Assembly: GCF_011493005.1 (NCBI RefSeq)
Contig: NZ_CP049158.1
Span: 1,240,001-1,304,000, forward strand
Direction: 5' to 3'
From: Caballeronia sp. SBC1
GTDB taxonomy: Bacteria; Pseudomonadota; Gammaproteobacteria; Burkholderiales; Burkholderiaceae
DNA length: 64,000 nt
The notes below the pieces were generated by a model. The model saw only the letters and a list, made by a program, of their open reading frames with translations, ran no database searches and was not told where the DNA came from. Each line of letters begins with the position of its first letter. Positions within the stretch are counted from its first letter, which is position 1. The position numbers and the translations under genes were made by a program. Below are positions 36,475 through 45,034 of the stretch, one piece after another.

Positions 36475-38580
36475 ATGAACTTAAAAAGCCGACGTGACTT
36501 TCTCAGGGCTGCCGCACAGGCAGCCGGTTCCGCCACCGCACTAGGTATCGTGCCGGCCGGCATCCGCAATGCACTCGCCATACCCGCCAATAACCAGCAC
36601 GGCAGCATCAAGGACGTTGAGCATATTGTCGTGCTGATGCAGGAAAACCGCTCCTTCGATCATTACTTCGGCACGCTCCAGGGCGTGCGCGGTTTTGGCG
36701 ATACCCGCGCCGTGCAGCTTCCGAATGGTCAGTCCGTGTTCAACCAGCCCATTGCTGCGGGACTCGGCGAAGTGCTGCCGTTCCGCCCCAGCGCGCCCGA
36801 TCTCGGCAACCAGTTCATCCAGGATCTGCCGCACGACTGGACCTCGGGTAAAGGCGCTTACGACCAGGGCCGTTACGATCAGTGGGTGCCCTACAAAGGC
36901 ACGACCACGATGGCGTATCTCACGCGCCAGGACATTCCGTTCCACTACCAGCTCGCCGACGCCTTCACCATTTGCGACGCGTACCACTGCTCGATCAACT
37001 CATCGACGGACCCGAACCGCTATTACATGTGGACCGGCTGGGTGGGCAACGACGGCAACGGCGGCGGCCCGGTGATCGACAATGCGGAGCTGGGTTACAG
37101 CTGGTCGTCGTATCCGGAAGTGCTTGAGAGCGCGAATATCTCGTGGAAGATCTATCAGGACATCGGCACCGGGCTCGACGCAAACGGTTCGTGGGGCTGG
37201 ACCAGCGACGCGTACATTGGCAACTATGGCGACAACTCCCTGCTCTACCTGAATCAGTATCGCAATGCGCAGCCCGGCAATCCGCTGTATGACAAGGCGC
37301 GCACCGGCACGAACGCAGCAGCCGGCGACGGTTATTTCGACATCCTCAAGCGCGACGTGCAGAATAACGCGCTGCCGCAGGTCTCATGGATCGTCGCGCC
37401 CGAAGCGTTCTCCGAGCATCCGAACTGGCCGGCTAACTATGGCGCGTGGTACGTGGACCAGGTGCTGCAGATCCTGACCTCGAATCCGGCGGTGTGGAGC
37501 AAGACGGTGCTGCTGATCAACTACGACGAAAACGACGGTTTCTTCGATCACGTCGTGCCGCCGTTCCCGCCCTCTTCCCCCGCCAACGGCAAATCCACGG
37601 TCAGCACCGTCAATGAAATCTTCCCGGGCAGCAGCACCTATCAGGCGGGCCCGTACGGTCTTGGAACACGGGTGCCAATGCTGGTTGTCTCGCCCTGGTC
37701 GAAAGGCGGTTATGTTTGCTCGGAACTGTTCGACCATACCTCGGTGATTCAATTTATTGAAAAGCGTTTTGGGTCGCGCGCAAACGTTACCGAACCGAAC
37801 ATCACGCCGTGGCGCCGGGCGATCTGCGGCGACCTGACGTCCGCATTCAATTTCAAGAACCCGAATGCCACATTTCCGAGCTTGCCGGACACGAGCGGCT
37901 ACGCCCCCACGCAACAGATTCGTCATCCTGACTATGTGCCGGTACCGCCCGCAGTTCAGGCCATCCCGAAACAGGAACCTGGCGTGCGTCCCGCCCGCGC
38001 GTTGCCCTACGAGTTCTTTGTTCACGCCCACACGAATACGGGCAAAGGCGTCACCTTCGACTTCATCAACACAGGCAATGCTGGCGCGACCTTCCTCGTG
38101 TACACGGCCAACAGCCAGACCGCGCCGAGCTGCTATACCGTTGAAGCCGGTAAACGCCTGCAGGATCAATTCCCGTTGACCGCGACCCATACCTACGACT
38201 TCATCGTGTACGGTCCGAACGGCTTCCTGCGCCGCTTTACCGGCACCGCGGTCCAGCAGCAATGGTGGAACGACAAGCAGGCGCTGCCGGAAGTCGCCGA
38301 GGGTTACGACGTCGCCAACGGCAACCTGCAATTGCGCCTGAAGAACCTGGGCACGGCGAGTTGCCAGTTCAGCGTAGCGAACGCCTACACGCCCGGCACG
38401 GTCATCACACGTCAAGTGCGAGGGGGCGATACCGAAAGCCTCTATCTCGACCTGCGCGGGTCGTATGGCTGGTACGACCTGAGCGTCACCATTGCCTCGG
38501 ACACCACCTTCGTGCGGCGTCTCGCAGGACACGTGGAAACCGGCAACAGCAGCATGTCTGACCCGGCGCTCGGAAGCTGA
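36475..38580 (+). CDS. Tat-exported phosphocholine-type phospholipase C
   Basis: A 701-residue enzyme of the bacterial phospholipase C/acid phosphatase (AcpA) superfamily that splits phosphatidylcholine-type lipids. The twin-arginine leader SRRDFLRAAAQAAGSA (residues 5-20) shows folded export. Active-site motif VVLMQENRSFDHYFGTLQGV follows near residue 51. Other family segments are WTGWVGNDGNGGGPVIDN and LLINYDENDGFFDHVVPPFP. Two C-terminal repeated beta-domains (about 505-590 and 610-690) match the PLC C-terminal domain pair. The length fits PlcN/PlcH enzymes. It is convergent with a glycoside hydrolase gene across a shared terminator. Confidence 0.9.
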   Translation: MNLKSRRDFLRAAAQAAGSATALGIVPAGIRNALAIPANNQHGSIKDVEHIVVLMQENRSFDHYFGTLQGVRGFGDTRAVQLPNGQSVFNQPIAAGLGEVLPFRPSAPDLGNQFIQDLPHDWTSGKGAYDQGRYDQWVPYKGTTTMAYLTRQDIPFHYQLADAFTICDAYHCSINSSTDPNRYYMWTGWVGNDGNGGGPVIDNAELGYSWSSYPEVLESANISWKIYQDIGTGLDANGSWGWTSDAYIGNYGDNSLLYLNQYRNAQPGNPLYDKARTGTNAAAGDGYFDILKRDVQNNALPQVSWIVAPEAFSEHPNWPANYGAWYVDQVLQILTSNPAVWSKTVLLINYDENDGFFDHVVPPFPPSSPANGKSTVSTVNEIFPGSSTYQAGPYGLGTRVPMLVVSPWSKGGYVCSELFDHTSVIQFIEKRFGSRANVTEPNITPWRRAICGDLTSAFNFKNPNATFPSLPDTSGYAPTQQIRHPDYVPVPPAVQAIPKQEPGVRPARALPYEFFVHAHTNTGKGVTFDFINTGNAGATFLVYTANSQTAPSCYTVEAGKRLQDQFPLTATHTYDFIVYGPNGFLRRFTGTAVQQQWWNDKQALPEVAEGYDVANGNLQLRLKNLGTASCQFSVANAYTPGTVITRQVRGGDTESLYLDLRGSYGWYDLSVTIASDTTFVRRLAGHVETGNSSMSDPALGS

Positions 38581-38596
38581 AACCGGCGGTTTCAAT

Positions 38597-38636
38597 AAAA
38601 AACGCTGCTGCGAGAGAGCTCGCAGCAGCGTTTTTT
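38597..38636. terminator. Bidirectional intrinsic terminator
   Basis: Perfect stem AAAAAACGCTGCTGCGAG with its complement around loop AGAG, flanked by A6 on the left and T6 on the right. It works in both directions and separates the phospholipase C gene from the convergent hydrolase gene. Confidence 0.93.
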
Positions 38637-38659
38637 CATTCAGCACACAACCCCAAGCT

Positions 38660-40738
38660 TCAGGTACCCAGATACCCCAGAGGCACCGTCGAGTTCGATT
38701 GCGCGACGCTCGCATTCTTCGACACCACGTACATCGGCATCTCAGTCAGGTTCAGTGCGACCACCCCGTTGTTGTAAGCCACCGTCGATGCGTTGCCCAT
38801 CCAGTCCAGCACCTGCACCGTGCCGCTCGTTCCTGCCGCGTCGACGGTCAGGTTGTAGCTCACGCTATAGGTCTGGCTGAAGCCGGTGCTCGCGCTCCAC
38901 ACCGCGTTGTTGTGGGTCCACAGTGCGGTAATCGGAATGCCCGTTCCGCGCTGCTGGAATCCATAGGCGTAGACACCCGACGGCGTGCCGTTCACCGGCC
39001 CGAGCGTGGTCGTGCCGTCAAGCACACGCGTCATTGCCGCGATCGCCAGCGCTGCCGGCTTCGGACTCACGTTCGTCGCGCCGTACGCGCCCTGCGGATC
39101 AGCCAGGTCGAAGAAGGTGCCGTAACCCGGTTCGGAAGGATAGTCGGCGCCGTAGAACACGTAGGTCTGGTCAGCCCCTTCGCCAAGCATGATGATGTGC
39201 GTGCGCGCCACCACCGCGCCCTGTGCGAACAGGACATTCGAGGTCGGATAGTTGGGACCGTACGACGTCCCGAGGTCGTAGCTGATCCCCGTTTCCGTCA
39301 CGAACAACTTCATGCCCGGCTTATAGTCCTTCTGCATTTCCTGGCGCAGGCCGCGCATCTCGTTCATCAGCGCGTTCGCGGCGTTGGCGGGACTCGGGTC
39401 AGTCGCAAGACGCTCGGGCGGATGCGACGGCGACGTGCCTGCATCGTAATAACCATGCGTCGCGATGCCGTCCAGATACTGGGCCAGACCCAGCGGCGCC
39501 ATGGTTTGCAGGCGCTGCGTGGTGAGCGCCGGAAACGCGTCGGTGGGACCCATGACGACGGCATTCGGATCAGTCGCGTGGAGGCCGGTATAAACCAGTT
39601 TGTATAGCTGTACGAAATTTGCGTTCGTATCCAGCCAGAACTGGTTCGGCTCCCAGGTCACCTGGTAGTAATTTTTGGCCATCGCGGGCAGGTATTTCTG
39701 CCGCATCGCTTCGGTTTCCGTGCCGACGAGGCTCATGTACGCCTGGTATCCCGCCTGGTCGTTGGGCAGATACGAGCTGTCGTTGAAGGCACCGGTCGGG
39801 CTGTCCCACGCGGGAATCCCGTCGAGCCGAACGAGGCGCATGATCTGGCCCGACGCATAACCGCTGTCGGTCGTGGTGGCAGTCGGAGTCCAGGTGTTCG
39901 GTCCGTTTGGCTCCGTGGCCGACAGTTCCCGGTCATCGATGGTCGACGTAATGCCCAGCGCATTGAGCATCGCGGTCCAGCCATTGAACCCCTGCATCCC
40001 GAACCGATGCTGCTCCTGGTGCGCATAGGTCGGCGCGGGCAAGGTCGCTGTCACGTTAGGCAGCACGCCAAAGGTAGCTATGCCGGTCGGGCGCGTACCG
40101 GCCGTCTGGACAGAGCCGCCGGCCTTGGCGAGGGTCGCCGAGATCGCGAAGTAACCGGCCAGCGTCGACGAACAACTGAGCGTCGTGGTGCTGGAACCGG
40201 CCGGCGCGGGGAAACTGCCGCTGGCTACGGTGTTGCCGAGGCTGTCGCTGACGGACCACGCGAGGGTGTCTGCGGCCGACGGGCTGGCGGTAATCGCGAT
40301 CGGGAACGTGCTGCCCGAGGCGAACATGCGCGTGCCGTCGGTGCTCGGCGTGTCGGCTGTAATGACGCCGCTGGATGACGAACTCGTGGCCGTGACCGGC
40401 GACGCGCATGTCATGCGCAACGCGGCGCTCGCGACCACGGAGGGCGAAACAACAGCAGCGGGGCTTGCCGCCCCGGTCGAACCCGTGGTGCCCGCGGCAG
40501 TGCTTGCCGTCGTACCGGCTGTTGTTCCCGACGTGCTCGCGGCAGTCCCGCCGGACCCGCTTGATGCACTTGAAGTGCTCGATGCGCTCGCGGTCGTCCC
40601 CGCGCCGCCGCTGGTCGCCGCCGCGGTCGAACTGGAGTTGGCGGGGTCGCTGGACCCTCCGCCACCGCATGCCGCCAACGCTAGCGCAACTGAATAGATT
40701 GAATAACTGAGTAAAGGGTGTAAAGGGTGTTTTTTCAT
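38660..40738 (-). CDS. Lipoprotein glycoside hydrolase (clan GH-A, GH39-like), putative
   Basis: A 692-residue protein with a lipoprotein leader (lipobox LAAC, Cys24, then GGGGSSD) and a Ser/Thr/Ala/Gly-rich linker to about residue 110. A beta-rich domain follows, then a TIM-barrel-like region. TWEPNQFW (Glu near 363) resembles the acid/base motif after strand 4 and LFVTETGISYD (Glu near 482) the nucleophile of clan GH-A enzymes. A beta-sandwich-like end follows. The ATG at 40738 is chosen because the lipoprotein leader begins there. The family assignment is from motif memory, and the sugar substrate is unknown. Confidence 0.7.
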   Translation of the reverse strand: MKKHPLHPLLSYSIYSVALALAACGGGGSSDPANSSSTAAATSGGAGTTASASSTSSASSGSGGTAASTSGTTAGTTASTAAGTTGSTGAASPAAVVSPSVVASAALRMTCASPVTATSSSSSGVITADTPSTDGTRMFASGSTFPIAITASPSAADTLAWSVSDSLGNTVASGSFPAPAGSSTTTLSCSSTLAGYFAISATLAKAGGSVQTAGTRPTGIATFGVLPNVTATLPAPTYAHQEQHRFGMQGFNGWTAMLNALGITSTIDDRELSATEPNGPNTWTPTATTTDSGYASGQIMRLVRLDGIPAWDSPTGAFNDSSYLPNDQAGYQAYMSLVGTETEAMRQKYLPAMAKNYYQVTWEPNQFWLDTNANFVQLYKLVYTGLHATDPNAVVMGPTDAFPALTTQRLQTMAPLGLAQYLDGIATHGYYDAGTSPSHPPERLATDPSPANAANALMNEMRGLRQEMQKDYKPGMKLFVTETGISYDLGTSYGPNYPTSNVLFAQGAVVARTHIIMLGEGADQTYVFYGADYPSEPGYGTFFDLADPQGAYGATNVSPKPAALAIAAMTRVLDGTTTLGPVNGTPSGVYAYGFQQRGTGIPITALWTHNNAVWSASTGFSQTYSVSYNLTVDAAGTSGTVQVLDWMGNASTVAYNNGVVALNLTEMPMYVVSKNASVAQSNSTVPLGYLGT

Positions 40739-41685
40739 TTGAATGGTTGCCTGATCGTAGCGATGGACCTGAAACGGGCAAACCTCTCCCCCAAGCGCCC
40801 TGGAGGCACTCGGTAACGATTGAACAGGAGGAAGGGCTGGCAGGGTCGCTGGCAAAATCCGCCAAAACGCCGCGACTAAAAAGAACGGTTGTTCTGCCTT
40901 ACTGGTGGGAATGAATGTTACACAGACGAAACGTTTTAAGACAGTAAAAAAGACGTAACACGTTGTAACGTCTGATTATTAATCGGTAATTTCGAATATT
41001 GTCTGATTAAATAACATTGATAAAAACGCTTATAAGGGTTGTACTGTCACAAATAGCGATGTATTAAGGGATTGATTAGATGAATAACAAGTTGACTCCC
41101 CACAGACGCGTATCAAAATAGAAGCATTTTTTTGTCAGCGCTCGAGACACGTATTGGGCCGGATTCTCAATGCTGGGAAGAGGCCTTGATGGCGGAATCG
41201 GCCGGGTGCAATCCTGGGAATCAGCTCACACGAAGGAATAAACAATCTGTACGGAAAATCATTTGGAAATTCGCTTTAAATTCCTGATCTGGCGAAGCAC
41301 CTGGCCTGTAAGCAAGACATCCAATAGCGCGTGCCCGCTGGGTGAATAAGCCGTGGGAGGGTCGAGAGACGTGCGTTGCCCTTGCTTGCAAAGCCAGCGT
41401 GGCTGATTTGCATTCGACCAGGCGACGACGAGACAAGAACAAGCTGCAACAAGCTGGAACGGTATGCCGCACGGGCCCTTTGAACCGGAACCTCGCACGG
41501 GCTCTTTCAGCCCAGCGTTGCCTGCGTGAAAGAGCGGGTGGAAACCGGTCCCCGAGCGCGTGCAACCGGTTCTGCCCGGGCAAATCCGCGTTGCCTTTAT
41601 AATCCGCCATGATTCCAATTTCCTGCCTCCCCGCCTGCCACCCCCTTTGCGGCTTCCGCGAAGCCCTCCCCTTTGCGGTGGCCGT
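40739..41685. other. Intergenic region between divergent hydrolase and RIO kinase genes
   Basis: A 947-base gap. The left part (about 40870-41120) is AT-rich and holds a near-perfect palindrome at 40951-40973. The right part (41130-41685) has normal composition without a gene I can support; the long minus-strand frame through here is the reverse reading of the kinase gene and repeat. Confidence 0.5.
40951..40973. promoter_or_regulatory. 23-bp near-palindrome, candidate operator
   Basis: AGACGTaACA and its near-perfect mirror TGTaACGTCT around the centre. It lies about 213 bases upstream of the hydrolase start in AT-rich DNA. No regulator gene is adjacent, so the binder is unknown. Confidence 0.35.
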
Positions 41686-42537
41686 ATGAAAACCCCAAAA
41701 AGGCTGCTGCCGCTGCTGGAAGAAGGTTTGATCGATGAAGTGATCGGCCAGTTGATGAGCGGCAAGGAAGCGACCGTCTATGTCGTGCGAAGCGGCGACT
41801 CCACCCGTTGCGCGAAAGTCTATAAAGACGCGAAGCAGCGCAGCTTTCGGCAAGCGGCTTCGTACCGCGAAGGCCGCACGGTGAAAAACAGCCGTCAAGC
41901 GCGTGCGATGGAAAAAGGCACGCGCTACGGCCGCCAGATGCAGGAAGAAGCGTGGCAGAACGCCGAGGTCGACGCGCTGTTCCGGCTCGCCAATGCTGGC
42001 GTGCGTGTGCCGCAACCGTACATCTGCACGGATGGCGTGTTGCTGATGGAACTGGTGGTAGATGCCCAGGGCGACGTCGCGCCGCGTCTGAATGACGTGG
42101 ACATGAGCCACGCGCGCGCGCTCGAGCTGCATGAACTGCTGCTGAGTCAAGTCGTGCGCATGTTGTGCGCCGGCATGATTCACGGCGATCTGTCCGAATA
42201 CAACATCCTGCTGGCCGCTGACGGTCCGGTGATCATCGACTTGCCGCAGGCGGTGGATGCCGCCGGCAATAACGAAGCGGCGGCCATGCTTCAACGTGAC
42301 GTCGATAACCTCGCGACCTACTTCGGGCAGTTCGCGCCCGAATTGCTGAAGGCGAGCTACGGCAAGGAAATGTGGGCGCTGTACGAAGCGGGTCTGCTTT
42401 CCATCGATACAAAGCTCACGGGTCACGTGGAAGTCGACACCACGCCGGTGGATCTCGAAGCTGTGATGCAGGAAATTGAAGACATTCGGCTCGAAGAGGA
42501 CGCGCGGGTGAGACGCGAGCAGGAACTCGACCAATAG
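41686..42537 (+). CDS. RIO1-family atypical serine/threonine kinase
   Basis: A cytosolic RIO-type kinase of 283 residues. Visible elements are the ATP-binding lysine in RCAKVYK (Lys44), catalytic MIHGDLSEYNIL (Asp168, Asn173) and metal-binding VIIDLPQAVD (Asp185), the standard RIO versions of HRDxxxxN and DFG. RIO kinases in eukaryotes and archaea act in ribosome maturation; the role of bacterial members is mostly unknown. I start at the ATG at 41686. No partner gene is obvious; the next feature is a repeat copy starting directly at the stop codon. Confidence 0.88.
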   Translation: MKTPKRLLPLLEEGLIDEVIGQLMSGKEATVYVVRSGDSTRCAKVYKDAKQRSFRQAASYREGRTVKNSRQARAMEKGTRYGRQMQEEAWQNAEVDALFRLANAGVRVPQPYICTDGVLLMELVVDAQGDVAPRLNDVDMSHARALELHELLLSQVVRMLCAGMIHGDLSEYNILLAADGPVIIDLPQAVDAAGNNEAAAMLQRDVDNLATYFGQFAPELLKASYGKEMWALYEAGLLSIDTKLTGHVEVDTTPVDLEAVMQEIEDIRLEEDARVRREQELDQ

Positions 42538-42925
42538 GGTTTGCTCGCGCCGGTGGACGGGGGTTTTTGGGGGCGATTTCGGGGCTGGCGGGTCGGGGTC
42601 ATTGCCGGGTCGCCAGGTTCTGGGGTTAGCGGTCGGGGTCAGTGCCGGGTTGCTGCTTTCGGCCTTAGCGGTCCGCGTGAGTCGGATATTCTCTTTATCA
42701 CTATTAGCCACTGCGCGTGGCGGCGCGTCATTTCTTTGTCCAAAGCGACAAAGAAACGAAGCAAAGAAAACGCTTTCAAAACGCAGGCACGTAAGTGTCC
42801 ACAGCGTGCAAGCTAAGCGTATGTGGTACCCCAAAAGCACGCTGCTCGCCAGAGCCACGAATGTGTGAACCCCTCCCTCTCGCGAATCCTTACACGAACA
42901 CGCTTCGCCCCCAACGCTCTCGGGC
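42538..42925 (+). repeat. Dispersed repeat, copy B (long form)
   Basis: Starts at the kinase stop with GGTTTGCTCGCGCCGGTGGA. It has two tandem subunits containing GGTCGGGGTCA.TGCCGGGT, then TCTCTTTATCACTATTAGCC and ACTGCGCGTGGCGGC. A perfect hairpin TTTCTTTGTC-CAAAGC-GACAAAGAAA (42731-42756) and CCAAAAGCACGCTGCTCGCC with AGAGCCACGAATGTGTGAA follow. Similarity to copy C extends to about 42925. Confidence 0.88.
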
Positions 42926-43154
42926 AAGCACCATTGCCATGGAACCCCGCACGGCATCACGCGCATCTCTTACTACGGTCCTTAACAGGTTAGCTGCTTG
43001 GTTAGCGTGGTAGGAAAGAATACATTTGTTGGTTACGGCCTCATGGATTTTTTCGGTCTCGTTCGGAGGCGGGGTGGCGACGTGATTCGTTGTGCGTACC
43101 TATTCGGTGGGGGTGTCCGCGGATAGCGCGGGGTGATCCTTGGGCAGGTTCAGT

Positions 43155-43530
43155 CACTGGTGGCGAAGCGTGTGGGTATCCGTGTTCGGAGAAGGAGGGT
43201 TTCACACATCCGTGGCTCTGGCGAGCACCGTGCTTTTGGGGCACCTATGAATGAAAACTGCACGCTGTGGACACTTAGGGTAGCGTGGTTTGAAAGCGTT
43301 TTCTTTGCTTCGTTTCTTTGTCGCTTTGGACAAAGAAATGACGTGCCGCCACGCACAGTGGCTAATAGTGATAAAGAGAAAATCCGACTCATGCAGACCA
43401 CTAAGGCCGAGAACAGCAACCCGGCACTGACTCAGACCGCCAACGCAGGAACCTGGCAACCCGGCACTGACCCCGACCGCTAACCCCAAAACCTGTGCAC
43501 CCCAGCATCAACCCCGTCCACCATCGCGAG
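43155..43530 (-). repeat. Dispersed repeat, copy C (long form, inverted)
   Basis: Same blocks as copy B but on the other strand, so B and C form inverted arms of roughly 320-370 bp around a central spacer of about 230-300 bp. It includes the hairpin at 43313-43338. Its outer end, read on the minus strand as TTGCTCGCGATGGTGGACGG, overlaps the last codons of the sirtuin gene. Confidence 0.88.
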
Positions 43531-44380
43531 CAAAAACCAAGTCACTCGCCAGCGCGTCGAGCGTCGGCCCGCACGTCGCTTCGACCTTCAGTTGCAATAG
43601 TGCGTCGGCCCGCGTCTTGCCAAGATTGACCGCCGCGATCGGCTTGCCGGCGCGCCTCGCCCACTCGCAAAAGCGAAATCCCGAATACACCATTAGCGAC
43701 GAACCGAGCACGAGCATGGCATCGGCCTCTTCGAGCGCCGCGGCCGCCGCATCCACACGGGCCCGCGGCACGCCTTCGCCGAAAAACACCACATCCGGCT
43801 TGAGCAAGCCGCCGCAGCGGGCACAGGACGGCGCATGGAAAGCGTCGAAATCGTAACCTTCGAGTTGCGCGTCGCCATCCGCCACCGGCAACGCAGCCAG
43901 GCCGACGAAGCTCGGGTTATTGGCGATAAGTCGCGGCTGGAGCGCGGCGCGTGAAGTATCGTCGCCGCATTCCATGCACCGCACCCGGCCAATATTGCCG
44001 TGCAATTCGATCACGTCCGTATTGCCCGCGCTCGTATGCAGTCCATCGACGTTTTGCGTGACAAGCCTTTCGAACAGGCCGAGGCGCTCGAGCCGCGCTA
44101 CCGCGAGATGCGCGGCATTCGGTACGGCGCCCGCGACCAACGGCCAGCCAATCATGCTGCGCGCCCAATAGCGTTTCCGCGCAAACTCCGAGCCCAAGAA
44201 GTCTTTCAGCAAAATAGGCGCTCGACCCGTACGCTGCCCCTCGGTATCCCGATAGCAAGGTATTCCGGATTCCGTACTAATTCCCGCACCGGACAAAACG
44301 AACAGCCGCGGATGCCGTTCGACGAAATCGAAAAGAGGGTTTGAAAGCGTTCGAGACGCGTAGTCCGGCAGATTTTTCAT
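43508..44380 (-). CDS. SIR2-family NAD-dependent deacetylase (sirtuin)
   Basis: A 290-residue sirtuin, which removes acetyl or acyl groups from protein lysines using NAD. Motifs are the NAD-binding [14 protein letters not shown] (31-44), [12 protein letters not shown], catalytic histidine in IELHGNIG, zinc-binding CMECGD and CARCGG, and [11 protein letters not shown]. The ATG at 44380 is preferred over the start 24 codons upstream. The last residues (FARDGGRG) lie inside repeat copy C, so the C-terminus was probably set or changed by the repeat. Confidence 0.88.
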   Translation of the reverse strand: MKNLPDYASRTLSNPLFDFVERHPRLFVLSGAGISTESGIPCYRDTEGQRTGRAPILLKDFLGSEFARKRYWARSMIGWPLVAGAVPNAAHLAVARLERLGLFERLVTQNVDGLHTSAGNTDVIELHGNIGRVRCMECGDDTSRAALQPRLIANNPSFVGLAALPVADGDAQLEGYDFDAFHAPSCARCGGLLKPDVVFFGEGVPRARVDAAAAALEEADAMLVLGSSLMVYSGFRFCEWARRAGKPIAAVNLGKTRADALLQLKVEATCGPTLDALASDLVFARDGGRG

Positions 44381-44678
44381 CTTCGGAATAGTAGCGGCAA
44401 CACGCTTTTTCTGCTGGAGCGCGGATCGGTACGGCAGCGCATGATAAGGCACACAGCGCCCAGCGGCAGGGTTCGCACCACAGTGAGGATCTGGATCGTC
44501 GAGACATGCGCTTTAGACTGTATTTACAAAATAGAGTCTCTAACTTGTAGACGAATAACGCGCGCATGCCGCCACGCCCAGGCCCCTTCCGTAACTTGAC
44601 ATTCCGGCCATCTGTTTCGACCATACCCAGTGCCACTGGCTACCGATCCGCTGACCTCACGAACCACCAGGCGCATGC

Positions 44679-44981
44679 GTGACCACCGACCTCCTCAACT
44701 CGACTTTCGCGGCGCTCGCCGATCCGACCCGGCGAGCAATCCTTGCGCGGCTTGCCCGAGGCGAGGCATCGGTGTCGGAGCTTGCCGAGCCGTTTGACAT
44801 GACCCTCGCCGCCGTATCCAAGCATCTCAGGGTGCTCGAGCATGCCGGGCTGATCGTGCGCGAGCGTGACGCGCAACGCCGCCCATGCCGGCTCGCTGCA
44901 GCAGCCCTGAAAGATGCCAGTGAATGGTTCGATCCGTATCGGCGGTTATGGGAAGCCGGCGAAAGTGGGAGAACACGATAA
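44679..44981 (+). CDS. ArsR-family transcriptional regulator
   Basis: A winged-helix regulator of 100 residues (LADPTRRAILARLARGEASV, then MTLAAVSKHLRVLEHAGLIV). It lacks the paired metal-binding cysteines of ArsR/SmtB sensors and looks like the subgroup often found next to SRPBCC-domain (AHSA1) genes. No such gene is here. It begins at a GTG and is divergent from the sirtuin with about 300 bases between them, which hold no other gene. The convergent MFS gene is 53 bases away. Confidence 0.8.
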   Translation: MTTDLLNSTFAALADPTRRAILARLARGEASVSELAEPFDMTLAAVSKHLRVLEHAGLIVRERDAQRRPCRLAAAALKDASEWFDPYRRLWEAGESGRTR

Positions 44982-45034
44982 ACCGCCCTCCCCGAACTGA
45001 CTGAGCCCGTGACCAAACCCATGAACAAACCCCG

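Noticed and set aside
41221..42966. 581-codon minus-strand frame
   Set aside because: It is the reverse reading of the RIO kinase gene and of repeat copy B.
42538..43530. Insertion sequence with terminal inverted repeats
   Set aside because: No transposase frame is found in the core or arms; the arms are copies of a dispersed repeat also found singly at 33 kb.
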